Source: Sporolactobacillus spathodeae | GTDB taxonomy: Bacteria; Bacillota; Bacilli; Bacillales; Sporolactobacillaceae | Reading direction: 5' to 3' | Assembly: GCF_016908935.1 (NCBI RefSeq) | Contig: NZ_JAFBEV010000005.1 | Coordinates: 62,001 to 126,000 of the forward strand | Length of the DNA: 64,000 nt | Part shown: one piece after another, positions 51,538 through 60,651 of the stretch | Layout of the letters: every line of letters begins with the position of its first letter | How positions within the stretch are numbered: the first letter of the stretch is position 1 | Position numbers and translations under genes: made by a program | Notes under the pieces: generated by a model | The model's database searches: none | Told to the model about the DNA's origin: nothing | What the model saw: the letters and a program-made list of their open reading frames with translations, nothing else

Positions 51538-51585
51538 ATCAAGCCCTAGCCGCATTGTTTTGTTTGGCTAGGGCTTGATCTTTTT
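51538..51585 (+). terminator. Terminator after rarA
   Basis: ATCAAGCCCTAGCC / GGCTAGGGCTTGAT, a 14-bp perfect stem, followed by CTTTTT; 12 bp beyond the stop codon. Confidence 0.97.
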
Positions 51586-51619
51586 AAAAAGATAAGCATG
51601 TATAAGATTTTGCACAAAA

Positions 51620-51708
51620 AATGTAGCGAAGGGGCGTGAGACCCCGCAGATTCTCGCTTGTCTGAGGAGACGCGCGGCGCCCGCGGCAAGCGAGCAGCCG
51701 GAGCACAA
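51620..51708 (-). repeat. Interspersed repeat, inverted copy with partial deletion
   Basis: Minus-orientation copy (GCCCGCGGCAAGCGAGCAG head in reverse) that keeps the central hairpin but lacks the right outer arm. It lies between rarA and rsfA, both plus, so it is again antisense to its neighbours. The 51586-51843 gap has nothing else. Confidence 0.78.
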
Positions 51709-51843
51709 TTTTTGCAAAGAAAGACTTGGCTACGCCAAGTTTATCTTTCCATTTCTCACGAATCTGCGTTTTTGTATAAAAAACTCGCAGCTTGTCAATC
51801 CTTTTTACAAAAGACAAAGAGACTGCAAGAAGGAGCTATTGCG

Positions 51844-52557
51844 ATGACAAAAGTGAGACAAGATGCTTGGTCGCATGAAGACGATCTGCTTCTGGCGGAA
51901 ACCGTCCTGCGCCACATCCGAGAAGGAAGCACACAACTAGACGCATTTGAAGAGGTCGGCGACAAGTTGAACCGAACTGGCGCCGCCTGCGGTTTCCGCT
52001 GGAACGCGATTGTCCGACGTAAATACGAGCAGGCAATCGCGATCGCAAAAAAACAGCGCAAGCAGAAGAAAAGAGCGGAGCAGCGTGAAAAAACGCTACG
52101 TCCCGCTCCAGCTTTTGCATCAATGGAAACGGCTTATCTGCCGGATCCAACGGAATCGGTTAGCATGGTTACGGCAGAAACACCAATAGAGATGGAAGAA
52201 ACGCCAAATTTCATCATGCCGCTTGTTCCACCTTCCCCCCAGCAAGAACTGGACCTGAGCACAGTCATTGCCTTCCTTCAGGACCTGCGTAAAGGCAGTG
52301 CGACAAGCGAACGTCTTGGGGAGGAAAACCAACACCTGGTTCATGAAAATAACCAGCTCAGAAAAAGAATCAACGAGCTAGAAAATGAAGTCCGCTCGCT
52401 CCAACAACGCCAGCAAACAGTCGAAGATGACTATCAAGCGTTAATCGGAATCATGGATCGCGCGCGGCGAATGGTCGCCTTCCAGGAACAGGATAGCGTC
52501 TCCGGCACCACTTTCAAGATGGACGCCAACGGCAATTTGGAGAAAGTGGCTAAATAA
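51844..52557 (+). CDS. RsfA family transcriptional regulator
   Basis: Member of the RsfA/YlbO group, prespore-type regulators in B. subtilis. The 237 residues start with a Myb/SANT-like DNA-binding domain (DAWSHEDDLLLAETVLRHIREG, then RTGAACGFRWNAIVRRKY), a basic stretch, a variable linker, and a C-terminal coiled coil (about 165-210, NHL... with LRKRINELENEVRSLQQRQQ). The ATG at 51844 follows AAGGAG by 8 bp. The frame is open further upstream through the repeat, which is not coding. It separates rarA from the pilus locus. Confidence 0.88.
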   Translation: MTKVRQDAWSHEDDLLLAETVLRHIREGSTQLDAFEEVGDKLNRTGAACGFRWNAIVRRKYEQAIAIAKKQRKQKKRAEQREKTLRPAPAFASMETAYLPDPTESVSMVTAETPIEMEETPNFIMPLVPPSPQQELDLSTVIAFLQDLRKGSATSERLGEENQHLVHENNQLRKRINELENEVRSLQQRQQTVEDDYQALIGIMDRARRMVAFQEQDSVSGTTFKMDANGNLEKVAK

Positions 52558-52573
52558 AGTTTGTAAAATCGAT

Positions 52574-52613
52574 AGGCCGTCGTAACGCTGAAAATGGGCG
52601 AATACGACGGTCT
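52574..52613. terminator. Bidirectional terminator between rsfA-like gene and pilX-like gene
   Basis: AGGCCGTCGTA / TACGACGGTCT stem with one mismatch and an 18-nt loop, placed between two converging genes. Confidence 0.7.
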
Positions 52614-52625
52614 GTATTATTTAGT

Positions 52626-54593
52626 TTATTTGGAATCCGGAGCTGTGGCATACGTATAATCTGGTGAACTGAATGTCGCATTCAGTGAAACGTTGTATGT
52701 CGTCGTGGTCACGGGACTCGTCGATGTATTATCCCCTTGATGGATTGGATTGATGTTAATCGTTCCATTTAATAAGGTTGCGGATAGATTTCCCCATACG
52801 AGTCTTTCCCCTCCATTGAGATTTGCATTGCCTGCGACCACTAGGCCATGAGTAAAATTTAATGCACCATTCATTTCATTTACATAAGCATTTTTTCTTA
52901 CAAACACCGTACGTTCAAACGTACTTGAATTCAAAGCGGACAAAAAATCTGTATCGTTCAACGATCCGTTTATATAGACATATCCATTATAGCTATCACT
53001 ACCGGAAAACAAAAAGGAACGATAAATCGAACCACCGAAATATACATTTTTTGCAAATTTAACCGAGCCGCCAAACCAACCGTATTCATCACCATTTATC
53101 CAACAATCACCCAAAAATTCGGTATTGCTCCAAGGATATATAAAAAAATTTCTTCCTGCGTTCACATTTCCCTTAAAAGTTGTCTGAGATGAAGGTCGAG
53201 AAATAAAATCGTTAGTAATCTCCGAATTGCTGTTCACAGTGACTTCTGAACCATCGGTTGTCCAGAAACTTTTGCCAACCCATAACGTATTCGTTGAATC
53301 ACTTCCAAAAGTTACTTTTGCACCGGGGAGGATAACTACACTGCCGCTGACGTTGACATCGCCATTAAATGTAACAGTCGCATTCGAACCGACCAAGAGG
53401 TCACCCTTCACCGTTAAGTTGCCTCTTACCTCACTAGACACCCCCTTCGTAAACTGCGTCATGCCTTTAACAGAAACGTTATCATTAAATCCAGAATTTT
53501 GATTCACCTGAACACCTTGGGCAAAATTAACATCTTGATTATAAGAAGCGTTGTTCGCTAAATCCTTAGATACTTTTTGAGATCCATTTATTGCGCCGCT
53601 TTGAATCAAGGTGAAATTATTCGCAGAAGACGGAAGCTGCAATTGATGGGCACTGAACTGAGGTAATATTTTGGTTGTCATTAAATTGTCTAAGTTAGCG
53701 TTGATAACTGGCTTGTAACAGCGAGTGGTCTGGTTATCAAGATAAATATTATCAGCTCTTAATAGATTGTTATTCATTAGCTTCGTAAAAAAGCTATTCC
53801 ATTGATCCACAAGGCCTTCAAGTTTACTACTGTAATCGGGCGCTGCAGGCGTCGCATCACCACTGACGTTCGGTGGTGTATCTTCTGGTTCTGATGATTG
53901 AGAAATGCTTACTTCAGACGAAGATGGCGGTGGATTATCTACGTATTGAAGTAAATACCTATTCTGGGAATTTCCCATAGTTAAACTGCCGTTAAAATCA
54001 TTGGGAACGTTTATGCCTGTTCCATCTGAATCGCCTGTCGTTGTATTTACTTTTTTGGTATAACTAATCACTATCATTTGACTGACTTGCCTATTGACGC
54101 CATTGACAACACCGGAACTGGTAATTTTAAATGGGACATTTCCAGGCTCCGTCAGGCCCGTGATCGTTGCCGGATCAACTGCTTGGACAGTCAAATTGTT
54201 CGAAGGATGATTTTGCAAGGCACTTAATGATGTATTGGCGTTAATTGACTGCGCGATCGATTCAATTTTGTTTGTAATTTGACCTTCAATTGTCATTGAA
54301 TTAGTTGGATCATTTGAATCATTGGTATCGATCGTCGTCTTTCCACTATTTAAATCATTAGATAAATTCATTAATTGTGTATTTAAATTTGTTGAAAAAT
54401 TTTTCATTCCCATTTCCGCAACATCCGTCGCTTGAACTCTGTATTGCTCATGCGTAATTTGTTGCGAATGACTATAGGAAACACCCATTAACGACAAGCT
54501 TGCAATCATCAAGAATGAGATGACAAGCATGACAATGAGTAATGCATACCCACTTTCGTTTGATTGACAAATCTGTTTCACCAATTTCATCAT
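52626..54593 (-). CDS. PilX-like minor pilin/tip protein with beta-solenoid region
   Basis: Protein of about 655 residues. The N-terminus (ESGYALLIVMLVISFLMIASLS) is a PilX-type hydrophobic helix, without the G-FTLIE motif of true pilins. Residues about 50-330 are Ser/Asn-rich. Residues about 355-610 consist of short beta-strand repeats (GNLTVKGDLLVGSNATVTF, GDVNVSGSVVILPGAKVTF) like bactofilin or right-handed beta-helix domains. It follows the PilW-like gene by 21 bp. The start is uncertain: ATG 54593 or 54590, or TTG 54596, all after AGGAGG. A cap or tip adhesin is the likely role, by inference. Confidence 0.72.
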   Translation of the reverse strand: MMKLVKQICQSNESGYALLIVMLVISFLMIASLSLMGVSYSHSQQITHEQYRVQATDVAEMGMKNFSTNLNTQLMNLSNDLNSGKTTIDTNDSNDPTNSMTIEGQITNKIESIAQSINANTSLSALQNHPSNNLTVQAVDPATITGLTEPGNVPFKITSSGVVNGVNRQVSQMIVISYTKKVNTTTGDSDGTGINVPNDFNGSLTMGNSQNRYLLQYVDNPPPSSSEVSISQSSEPEDTPPNVSGDATPAAPDYSSKLEGLVDQWNSFFTKLMNNNLLRADNIYLDNQTTRCYKPVINANLDNLMTTKILPQFSAHQLQLPSSANNFTLIQSGAINGSQKVSKDLANNASYNQDVNFAQGVQVNQNSGFNDNVSVKGMTQFTKGVSSEVRGNLTVKGDLLVGSNATVTFNGDVNVSGSVVILPGAKVTFGSDSTNTLWVGKSFWTTDGSEVTVNSNSEITNDFISRPSSQTTFKGNVNAGRNFFIYPWSNTEFLGDCWINGDEYGWFGGSVKFAKNVYFGGSIYRSFLFSGSDSYNGYVYINGSLNDTDFLSALNSSTFERTVFVRKNAYVNEMNGALNFTHGLVVAGNANLNGGERLVWGNLSATLLNGTININPIHQGDNTSTSPVTTTTYNVSLNATFSSPDYTYATAPDSK

Positions 54594-54614
54594 CAAATTC
54601 AGCACCTCCTACCA

Positions 54615-55139
54615 TCAATTTCCTGTTCCAACTGCATCAGAGAGCGTAATATCTAATTCATAGGACCAGTCTCCGACGGCGCCATTGTCCGAGGTAACGA
54701 CAAGTTGAATCGGTTGAGCCAACAGGCTTTGGGAGCCGTCGTTACTTGAACTGAAAAAGTTCGATTCATCTGAACTATCTGATGTGCTGCCCGTTTGTTC
54801 CGGCCAAGTATAGCTGCCATTCGGTTGATCTTTCACGTTGTAATTGATTCCATCACTGGAGACAACTTGGTTCTTTCCGTCTTGATACAAAAGTACAACT
54901 TGATGGTTATTGTTCACTTGTAAAGAAAATGGAGCGGATGATCGATTGATAAAGGCTTCTTGAACACGTTTTTGTACGAGCTGTGCATCCTGCTGTATCG
55001 TATTTTCTGTCAATGTACGATCTGCGGCTCGATCGACGGCTATCCATATTGAAGAAATTAATACGACACAAATGGTCGTCAGTGTCACCGCTGTAAGCAC
55101 CTCAATCAAGGTCAAACCATTTTCATGCTTTACGCTCAT
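54615..55139 (-). CDS. PilW-like minor pilin
   Basis: Prepilin-like protein of 174 residues. The type III signal is MSVKHENG followed by LTLIEVLTAVTLTTICVVLISSIW, with the Glu at position +5 after cleavage. The exposed part has a Ser-rich insert (TGSTSDSSDESNFFSSSNDG) and a beta-rich end. The ATG follows AGAGGAG. It lies between the PilV-like and PilX-like genes (gaps 32 and 21 bp). The exact minor-pilin class is by position and size only. Confidence 0.8.
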   Translation of the reverse strand: MSVKHENGLTLIEVLTAVTLTTICVVLISSIWIAVDRAADRTLTENTIQQDAQLVQKRVQEAFINRSSAPFSLQVNNNHQVVLLYQDGKNQVVSSDGINYNVKDQPNGSYTWPEQTGSTSDSSDESNFFSSSNDGSQSLLAQPIQLVVTSDNGAVGDWSYELDITLSDAVGTGN

Positions 55140-55171
55140 TTATTGTTCTCTCCTCTTTTATTGAGCGTCCA

Positions 55172-55624
55172 TTATTGATTTAATGTGTTATAAACTTCAA
55201 CGTAATTTTCAGGCGAATAATACACTTGCACAACCATTGGGGAAACTTCGGTCACTAAACTGCTGTCATTCGAAGAAGAACCACTGTCTTCATCACTCTT
55301 GAGGTAAAGATAGACCTTGTATGTCCCACCGTTTTGCGAAGTCGATGCATCGGAATCGAACAAGCAGTTATACCCATCAATTGATTGTTCCGGTTTATTC
55401 TCAGTAGCTACTTCTGTCAGTTGACTCATATCTAACTGGTTTTTCGCGGCTTTCGCTATTTCTTTTTGAGCGATCTGCATTGCTGTTTGCCTGAGGCCAT
55501 TATTGGTCACTACTTGTTGGGCCTGTACAAGTGACAGTGAAAAAGCGACAATCACCAAACTCAGTAGCGTAATCGCCGCTAGTACCTCAACCAAGGTGAA
55601 CCCTTTATTTTTTCCATGGTCCAT
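55172..55624 (-). CDS. PilV-like minor pilin
   Basis: Prepilin-like protein of 150 residues: short leader MDHGKNKG, then FTLVEVLAAITLLSLVIVAF with Glu+5, then an amphipathic helix and a beta-rich domain. It is first of the three leftward pilin-like genes and shares the 110-bp divergent region 55625-55734 with pilB. The ribosome site is AAGGG. No disulfide pair is present (a single cysteine in YNCLF). Confidence 0.82.
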   Translation of the reverse strand: MDHGKNKGFTLVEVLAAITLLSLVIVAFSLSLVQAQQVVTNNGLRQTAMQIAQKEIAKAAKNQLDMSQLTEVATENKPEQSIDGYNCLFDSDASTSQNGGTYKVYLYLKSDEDSGSSSNDSSLVTEVSPMVVQVYYSPENYVEVYNTLNQ

Positions 55625-55734
55625 TCGTCATAGCCCTTTCTTAATTCCTATTTTTATTTTAAACTGTATGTGTTGGAATGAGAAGAAGCTTTCGAAGATT
55701 TGTAGTCTTTTCATCTTATAGAAGGAGCGTTTTC

Positions 55735-57396
55735 ATGCAACGAACGCATCAAAGACTTGGCGATTTGCTAATGACCAACGGACTGATTTCGCAGCGTCAA
55801 TTGGACTCAACGTTGGAACAGAAAGCGCCCGCGCAGCGATTAGGAAACGCTTTGATTGAACGCGGTTATCTCTCAGAACAGCAACTGATTGACGCGCTCT
55901 CCATTCAGCTGAATATCCCGCAAGTCCACCTCTCGACGATCATTATCGATAAACAGGCTGTTCGGCTGATCGATCAGAATTTCGCGCGCGCGCAGGAATT
56001 GATCGCCTACCAGAAAGAAGATAACGTACTGAAAGTTGCCATGGTTGATCCTTTGAACTATTTCGCCATTGATGATTTGCAGATGATGACTGGATGCAAG
56101 ATTGACGTCGCCTTGGCACTGCCGAGTGAGATTATTTCGAATATCAACCGAATGTACAGCGACGAGGATCCTGTCAATGACCTGTTGAAGGAAATGGATA
56201 TCCGCGTCACGGACGAAGCCGTGACGAGTGCCACCACCCAGGACACACCAATCATCAAAATTATTAACAAAATCCTTATCAGCGCCGTTGAAGAGCGCGC
56301 CAGTGATATTCATATCGATCCCCATGAATTCAATATCGCCATTCGTTTTCGCATTGACGGCCGGCTGCATCTGTACCGCACCTTCCCGAAAGAGATGCTC
56401 AGTATACTTGTCACGCGGATTAAGGTGATGAGTCAAATGGACATCACAGAACGACGCTTGCCGCAAGACGGACGCGTCAAAGCCACCATTGGTAAGAAGC
56501 GGCTGGATTTGCGCGTCTCTGTTCTCCCGACCCTTTTTGGTGAACGGATTGTGATGCGGCTGCTCAATACGCAAGGTCTGCTGCTGAAAATACCCAATGT
56601 CGGCTTCACGAGCGATCAGCAGAAGCTGTTCATGAAATTGATCACGCGGCCAACAGGACTCGTCCTCATCACCGGACCAACGGGATCAGGGAAAACGTCG
56701 ACACTATACGCTGCGCTCAATCATCTGAACCGAGAAACAGAAAATATCATGACGATTGAGGACCCTGTCGAATATCAGATTGACGGAATCAATCAAATTC
56801 AAACGAACGCGCCGATCGGACTGACTTTTGCCGCTGGACTACGTTCCATTCTTCGCCAAGATCCGAACATCATCATGGTCGGCGAAATCCGCGATTCAGA
56901 GACGGCTGAAATTGCGATCCGCTCTTCCCTGACCGGGCACCTAGTCCTCAGCACGTTACATACAAACGATGTACCGACAACGATTTACCGATTAATCGAT
57001 ATGGGCGTGGATCCGTTTCTTGTCTCTGCTGCCTTAACCGGCGTTGTTGCGCAGCGTCTCGTCCGGCGGATTTGTAAGGACTGCGCGGAAGATACGCTGC
57101 CAACATCGATTGAACGTGCGCTGTTCGCGAAATCCGGAATGACCTGTCCCGATCATTTAGTCAAAGGTCGCGGCTGCGCGTCGTGCCATAACACCGGCTA
57201 TCATGGTCGAACGGCCGTCCACGAGATGCTCGAGATTAACGAAAATGTGGCTGAAAAATTGATTGATCACAACTCTTTTCGCGAAATCCAATCGCTCGTT
57301 GCTGGATCCGGCGGGCAATCGATGCTCCAGAATGGTCTAGAAAAAGTTTCCAAAGGCATTACAACGGTCGATGAACTTTTAACGATTATCAATTAA
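55735..57396 (+). CDS. pilB: Type IV pilus assembly ATPase PilB
   Basis: Cytoplasmic extension ATPase. The 553 residues comprise an N-terminal GspE/MshE domain (RLGDLLMTNGLISQRQLDSTL, about 1-150) and the secretion ATPase core with Walker A LITGPTGSGKTSTLYAAL (about 315). Asp box, Walker B IIMVGEIRDSETAEIAI and the His box LSTLHTNDVPTTIYRL follow. A four-cysteine zinc motif (RICKDC ... GCASCHNTGYHGR) lies in the C-terminal part. Full length for PilB; ComGA proteins are far shorter. ATG at 55735 after AAGGAG. Confidence 0.96.
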   Translation: MQRTHQRLGDLLMTNGLISQRQLDSTLEQKAPAQRLGNALIERGYLSEQQLIDALSIQLNIPQVHLSTIIIDKQAVRLIDQNFARAQELIAYQKEDNVLKVAMVDPLNYFAIDDLQMMTGCKIDVALALPSEIISNINRMYSDEDPVNDLLKEMDIRVTDEAVTSATTQDTPIIKIINKILISAVEERASDIHIDPHEFNIAIRFRIDGRLHLYRTFPKEMLSILVTRIKVMSQMDITERRLPQDGRVKATIGKKRLDLRVSVLPTLFGERIVMRLLNTQGLLLKIPNVGFTSDQQKLFMKLITRPTGLVLITGPTGSGKTSTLYAALNHLNRETENIMTIEDPVEYQIDGINQIQTNAPIGLTFAAGLRSILRQDPNIIMVGEIRDSETAEIAIRSSLTGHLVLSTLHTNDVPTTIYRLIDMGVDPFLVSAALTGVVAQRLVRRICKDCAEDTLPTSIERALFAKSGMTCPDHLVKGRGCASCHNTGYHGRTAVHEMLEINENVAEKLIDHNSFREIQSLVAGSGGQSMLQNGLEKVSKGITTVDELLTIIN

Positions 57397-57409
57397 TCGA
57401 GGGAATGAA

Positions 57410-58450
57410 ATGATGGAAAATCAAAAACTGACGAACTGGCTAACGACTGCTTACGAAGAACACGCTTCAGATTTACATATCTCTGTCGGCATGCCGCCGG
57501 CGATCCGAGTAAACGGCATGCTCCACACGCTCGATCAGCCGGCTGTTAAACCGGTAGACACGCTTGAAATGGTTCGCGATATTTTGTCAGAGAAACAATT
57601 GAATGAACTCAGTGCGAATGGTGAATTGGACTTTTCTTTCAGTATCCATGGTCTCTCCCGTTTTCGGGTTAATGCTTTCCGCCAGCGCAGCTGCTATAGT
57701 TTGGCGTTTCGACTGATTCCGCAGAACGTCCCACGCCTCGCTTCCCTACATCTGCCAATGGTGCTCGAAAAGTTGTGCGAACGACCGCACGGACTCTTTC
57801 TTGTGACTGGACCAACCGGTAGTGGGAAATCGACGACACTCGCCGCGCTGATTGACAATATGAATCAAACGATGCGCCGGCATATTATCACGTTGGAGGA
57901 TCCGATTGAGTATTTGCACAAACATAATAAATGCATTATTCAACAACGCGAAATTGGCAATGACACGGAATCATTTGCAATGGGTCTCCGCGCCGCGCTG
58001 CGCCAGGATCCGGATGTGATCATGGTCGGGGAAATGCGCGATTTGGAAACGATCCGAACCGCGCTAACCGCCGCGGAAACCGGTCATCTCGTGTTAGCGA
58101 CCCTGCATACCAATGACTCCGTCCAAACGATTGATCGAATTATCGACGTGTTTACAGCTGATCAGCAAGGGCAGATTCGGATTCAACTGGCTGCTGAACT
58201 TGTCGCGATTGTCTCGCAGCGTCTCTTCCCTTCCGCTGATTTTAATGGGCGTTGCGTGGCGACAGAGATATTAATTAACAATCCCGCGATCAGTCATCTG
58301 ATCCGCGAAAAGAAAATTTATCAGATTCCGAGCGTGATTCAGATGAATCGGTCCGAAGGGATGCAATCGATGAATACGTGTGTTCAGGAACTTCTGGCGC
58401 GCCGGCAAATCGCGAGCGAATCGGTTGAACCCTATCTGCTGAGGAGGTAA
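57410..58450 (+). CDS. pilT: Twitching motility / retraction ATPase PilT
   Basis: Pilus retraction ATPase of 346 residues. N-terminal PAS-like domain with HASDLHISVGMPPAIRVNG, Walker A LVTGPTGSGKSTTLAALID (about 134), Walker B VIMVGEMRDLETIRTAL, and the His box LATLHTNDSVQTIDRIID. The C-terminal AISHLIREKKIYQIPSVIQ matches the AIRNLIRE retraction motif. It begins 13 bp after pilB with GAGGG upstream. Presence of PilT implies a dynamic, retractable pilus, unlike the comG system. Confidence 0.96.
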   Translation: MMENQKLTNWLTTAYEEHASDLHISVGMPPAIRVNGMLHTLDQPAVKPVDTLEMVRDILSEKQLNELSANGELDFSFSIHGLSRFRVNAFRQRSCYSLAFRLIPQNVPRLASLHLPMVLEKLCERPHGLFLVTGPTGSGKSTTLAALIDNMNQTMRRHIITLEDPIEYLHKHNKCIIQQREIGNDTESFAMGLRAALRQDPDVIMVGEMRDLETIRTALTAAETGHLVLATLHTNDSVQTIDRIIDVFTADQQGQIRIQLAAELVAIVSQRLFPSADFNGRCVATEILINNPAISHLIREKKIYQIPSVIQMNRSEGMQSMNTCVQELLARRQIASESVEPYLLRR

Positions 58451-58453
58451 AGC

Positions 58454-59662
58454 ATGCCGATTTTCGATTATATCGCCACCGACTCCCGCGGGAAAATGAA
58501 GAAAGGCCGTTTAACCGCAGACAATCGCCAAACCGCATTAACAGAGATCATAAAAAAGGGTTTTGTCATTGAATCGATTAAAGAGCAAAGTGATTCGATC
58601 TGGCAGAAAAATTTAGTCCTCGGTAGCGGCGTCAAACTTAAGGAAAAGGTCGTCTTCTTAAGACAATTTGCGACAATTATTCAGGCTGGTGTTCCTGTTG
58701 CCGAAGCGCTAGAAATCCTTTGCAATCAAGAGGAAAGGAATAAATATTTCAAAGATGTGATCCGCCAGATGGCCAATGATTTAAATGAAGGACAGACGTT
58801 ATCACGGGCATTTGCGAAGCATCCGAAAGTCTTCGGCTCGATGATCGTTCATATGATTCGCGCCGGTGAAGCAAGTGGTCGTTTGGAAGAAAGTCTCGAC
58901 CATTTGGCGATTTACTATGAGAAACAAAATAAATCCCGTCAAAAACTGACGACAGCGATGATTTATCCATTCTTTGTTTTGCTGATGTCTTTTGCCGTCG
59001 TCCTGTTCATGCTGACATGGATCGTACCGATGTTTCAATCGATGTTCCAGAGTATTCACGGCAAGCTGCCACTCATTACTCGTTTTACTATCTATCTATC
59101 AAACGGCTTACAGCATTCTTGGTTGATTCTGCTCCTGTTACTAATGGCACTGCTCATCTCTATTATTCTTATTTTCAAAAATCCATCTAGTAAAAAATGG
59201 CTAGACGGTGTTATACTGAAGGTGCCATTAGTCGGAGTTGTGACCTATAAGACAGAATTATCTCGGCTCTTGTGGATGCTCGCTCTGTTGATTGCCAGCT
59301 CCGTCCCGGTGATTGACGCGCTCGAGTCAATTAAAAAGATTACGAACAATTTAACGATTCGGGACGCGATCGCGCGGGTGGCTGCGGCTCTCGACTTCGG
59401 CAAACCGCTTTCCGAGGCATTCCGGGACGAAAAAATCTTTCCGGCCATTATTTATCACATGACAGCAATCGGAGAAAAAACAGGTATGCTCGATAAGATG
59501 CTGAATCATGTGGCTACATACTACGACAACGATGTCGAACAGTTGCTTGAACGGATGAAAGCGCTGATTGAACCGATTGTCATCCTCTTTCTCGCCACAA
59601 TAGTTGGCTTCATCGTGATGTCTATCATCATCCCGATGTTTCAAATGTATCAACAATTTTAA
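58454..59662 (+). CDS. pilC: Type IV pilus inner-membrane platform protein PilC
   Basis: Polytopic platform protein on which PilB and PilT act. The 402 residues contain two related GspF domains (about 65-190, FLRQFATIIQAGVPVAEALEIL; and 265-390, LSRLLWMLALLIASSVPVIDAL). Three transmembrane helices are visible (about 165-190, 215-240 and 370-400). It starts 3 bp after pilT with GAGGAGG. Length is normal for PilC. Confidence 0.95.
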   Translation: MPIFDYIATDSRGKMKKGRLTADNRQTALTEIIKKGFVIESIKEQSDSIWQKNLVLGSGVKLKEKVVFLRQFATIIQAGVPVAEALEILCNQEERNKYFKDVIRQMANDLNEGQTLSRAFAKHPKVFGSMIVHMIRAGEASGRLEESLDHLAIYYEKQNKSRQKLTTAMIYPFFVLLMSFAVVLFMLTWIVPMFQSMFQSIHGKLPLITRFTIYLSNGLQHSWLILLLLLMALLISIILIFKNPSSKKWLDGVILKVPLVGVVTYKTELSRLLWMLALLIASSVPVIDALESIKKITNNLTIRDAIARVAAALDFGKPLSEAFRDEKIFPAIIYHMTAIGEKTGMLDKMLNHVATYYDNDVEQLLERMKALIEPIVILFLATIVGFIVMSIIIPMFQMYQQF

Positions 59663-59680
59663 TACATGGAGGCGTTTTCT

Positions 59681-60127
59681 GTGCTCAAAGCTCTGCTCAA
59701 GAAATCAAAAAAGAATCAAAAAGGCTTCACGTTGATCGAACTCCTCGCCGTGATCGTGATTCTCGCCATATTAGCTGCGATTGCCATACCGAGTGTTATT
59801 TCGATTATCCATACACAGAATCAAAAAGCGCTAGCTCAGGACGCACTCAATGCGATACATGCAACAAAGATTTACGTAGCTGATCAAAATCCAACTTTAC
59901 CAGTTACAAATGCCAGTACGGCTTCAGATGGTGTACTAAATTCATATGTTGATAAAGCAGGCGGCACAGGTGGTCATGAATATAAAGTTAGTGTTAATAC
60001 GAGTTATGATTATACAGTTAATGGTGTTGCCACTGGAGATTTACCTGATAATGCTCCATCAACTGTTACAGAGGCTAATTTAATTTATTTTAGCCAAAAT
60101 GGTAAATGGCCAACTGCAAATCAATAA
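59681..60127 (+). CDS. pilA1: Type IV major pilin, paralog 1
   Basis: Prepilin of 148 residues with a basic leader (LLKKSKKNQKG) and the cleavage motif before FTLIELLAVIVILAILAAIA, Glu+5 present. The amphipathic helix continues IPSVISIIHTQNQKALAQDA, followed by a small beta domain. I chose the GTG at 59681, 8 bp after GGAGG; the upstream ATG at 59666 overlaps that site. It has no cysteines. Close paralog of the next gene. Confidence 0.92.
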   Translation: MLKALLKKSKKNQKGFTLIELLAVIVILAILAAIAIPSVISIIHTQNQKALAQDALNAIHATKIYVADQNPTLPVTNASTASDGVLNSYVDKAGGTGGHEYKVSVNTSYDYTVNGVATGDLPDNAPSTVTEANLIYFSQNGKWPTANQ

Positions 60128-60154
60128 TTATTGTTTTTTAAGGAGGAATGATTA

Positions 60155-60619
60155 ATGTATCGATTCTTTATGAAAAAAAAGGTTAAATTAAATCAAAAAG
60201 GGTTCACTCTTATCGAACTTTTGGCTGTTATTGTTATTTTAGCTATCTTAGCAGCAATTGCTATTCCGAGTGTGATTTCAATCATGCACAGTCAAAATCA
60301 AAAAGCACTTGCGCAGAATGGATTAAACGCAATACATGCAGCAAAACTATACGTTGCAGATAATAACATTGATCAATCTACTTCCGATTTGACAACATCA
60401 AATCAATTAAAACCATATGTCGATAAGGCCGGTGGTGTAAGCGGGGATTACACGGTGTCAGTTACATTTTCAAGCAGTGATGGCTCAGCTACATATACAG
60501 TAACTAGTGGTGATCTTCCTAATACTGCAACAAGCGCAACTGAATCGCAACTGATAAACTATAGCAAAACAGGAAGTGGAATTAGTACCCCTGCTTCTTC
60601 TTCAACAACAGGTGGCTAA
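60155..60619 (+). CDS. pilA2: Type IV major pilin, paralog 2
   Basis: Prepilin of 154 residues with leader MYRFFMKKKVKLNQKG and FTLIELLAVIVILAILAAIA. It is nearly identical to paralog 1 over about 60 residues after the leader, then differs, ending in a Ser/Thr/Gly tail (PASSSTTGG). Codons here are clearly more AT-rich than in paralog 1 and the flanking pil genes (for example GTTATTGTTATTTTAGC). AAGGAGG precedes the ATG. Confidence 0.92.
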   Translation: MYRFFMKKKVKLNQKGFTLIELLAVIVILAILAAIAIPSVISIMHSQNQKALAQNGLNAIHAAKLYVADNNIDQSTSDLTTSNQLKPYVDKAGGVSGDYTVSVTFSSSDGSATYTVTSGDLPNTATSATESQLINYSKTGSGISTPASSSTTGG

Positions 60620-60651
60620 AATGATATTGTATTATCATTTTATGGGTTGGG

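Noticed and set aside
51658-51843. N-terminal extension of the RsfA-like gene by 62 codons
   Set aside because: The extension runs through an interspersed repeat; the ATG at 51844 has the ideal AAGGAG site and starts the conserved domain.
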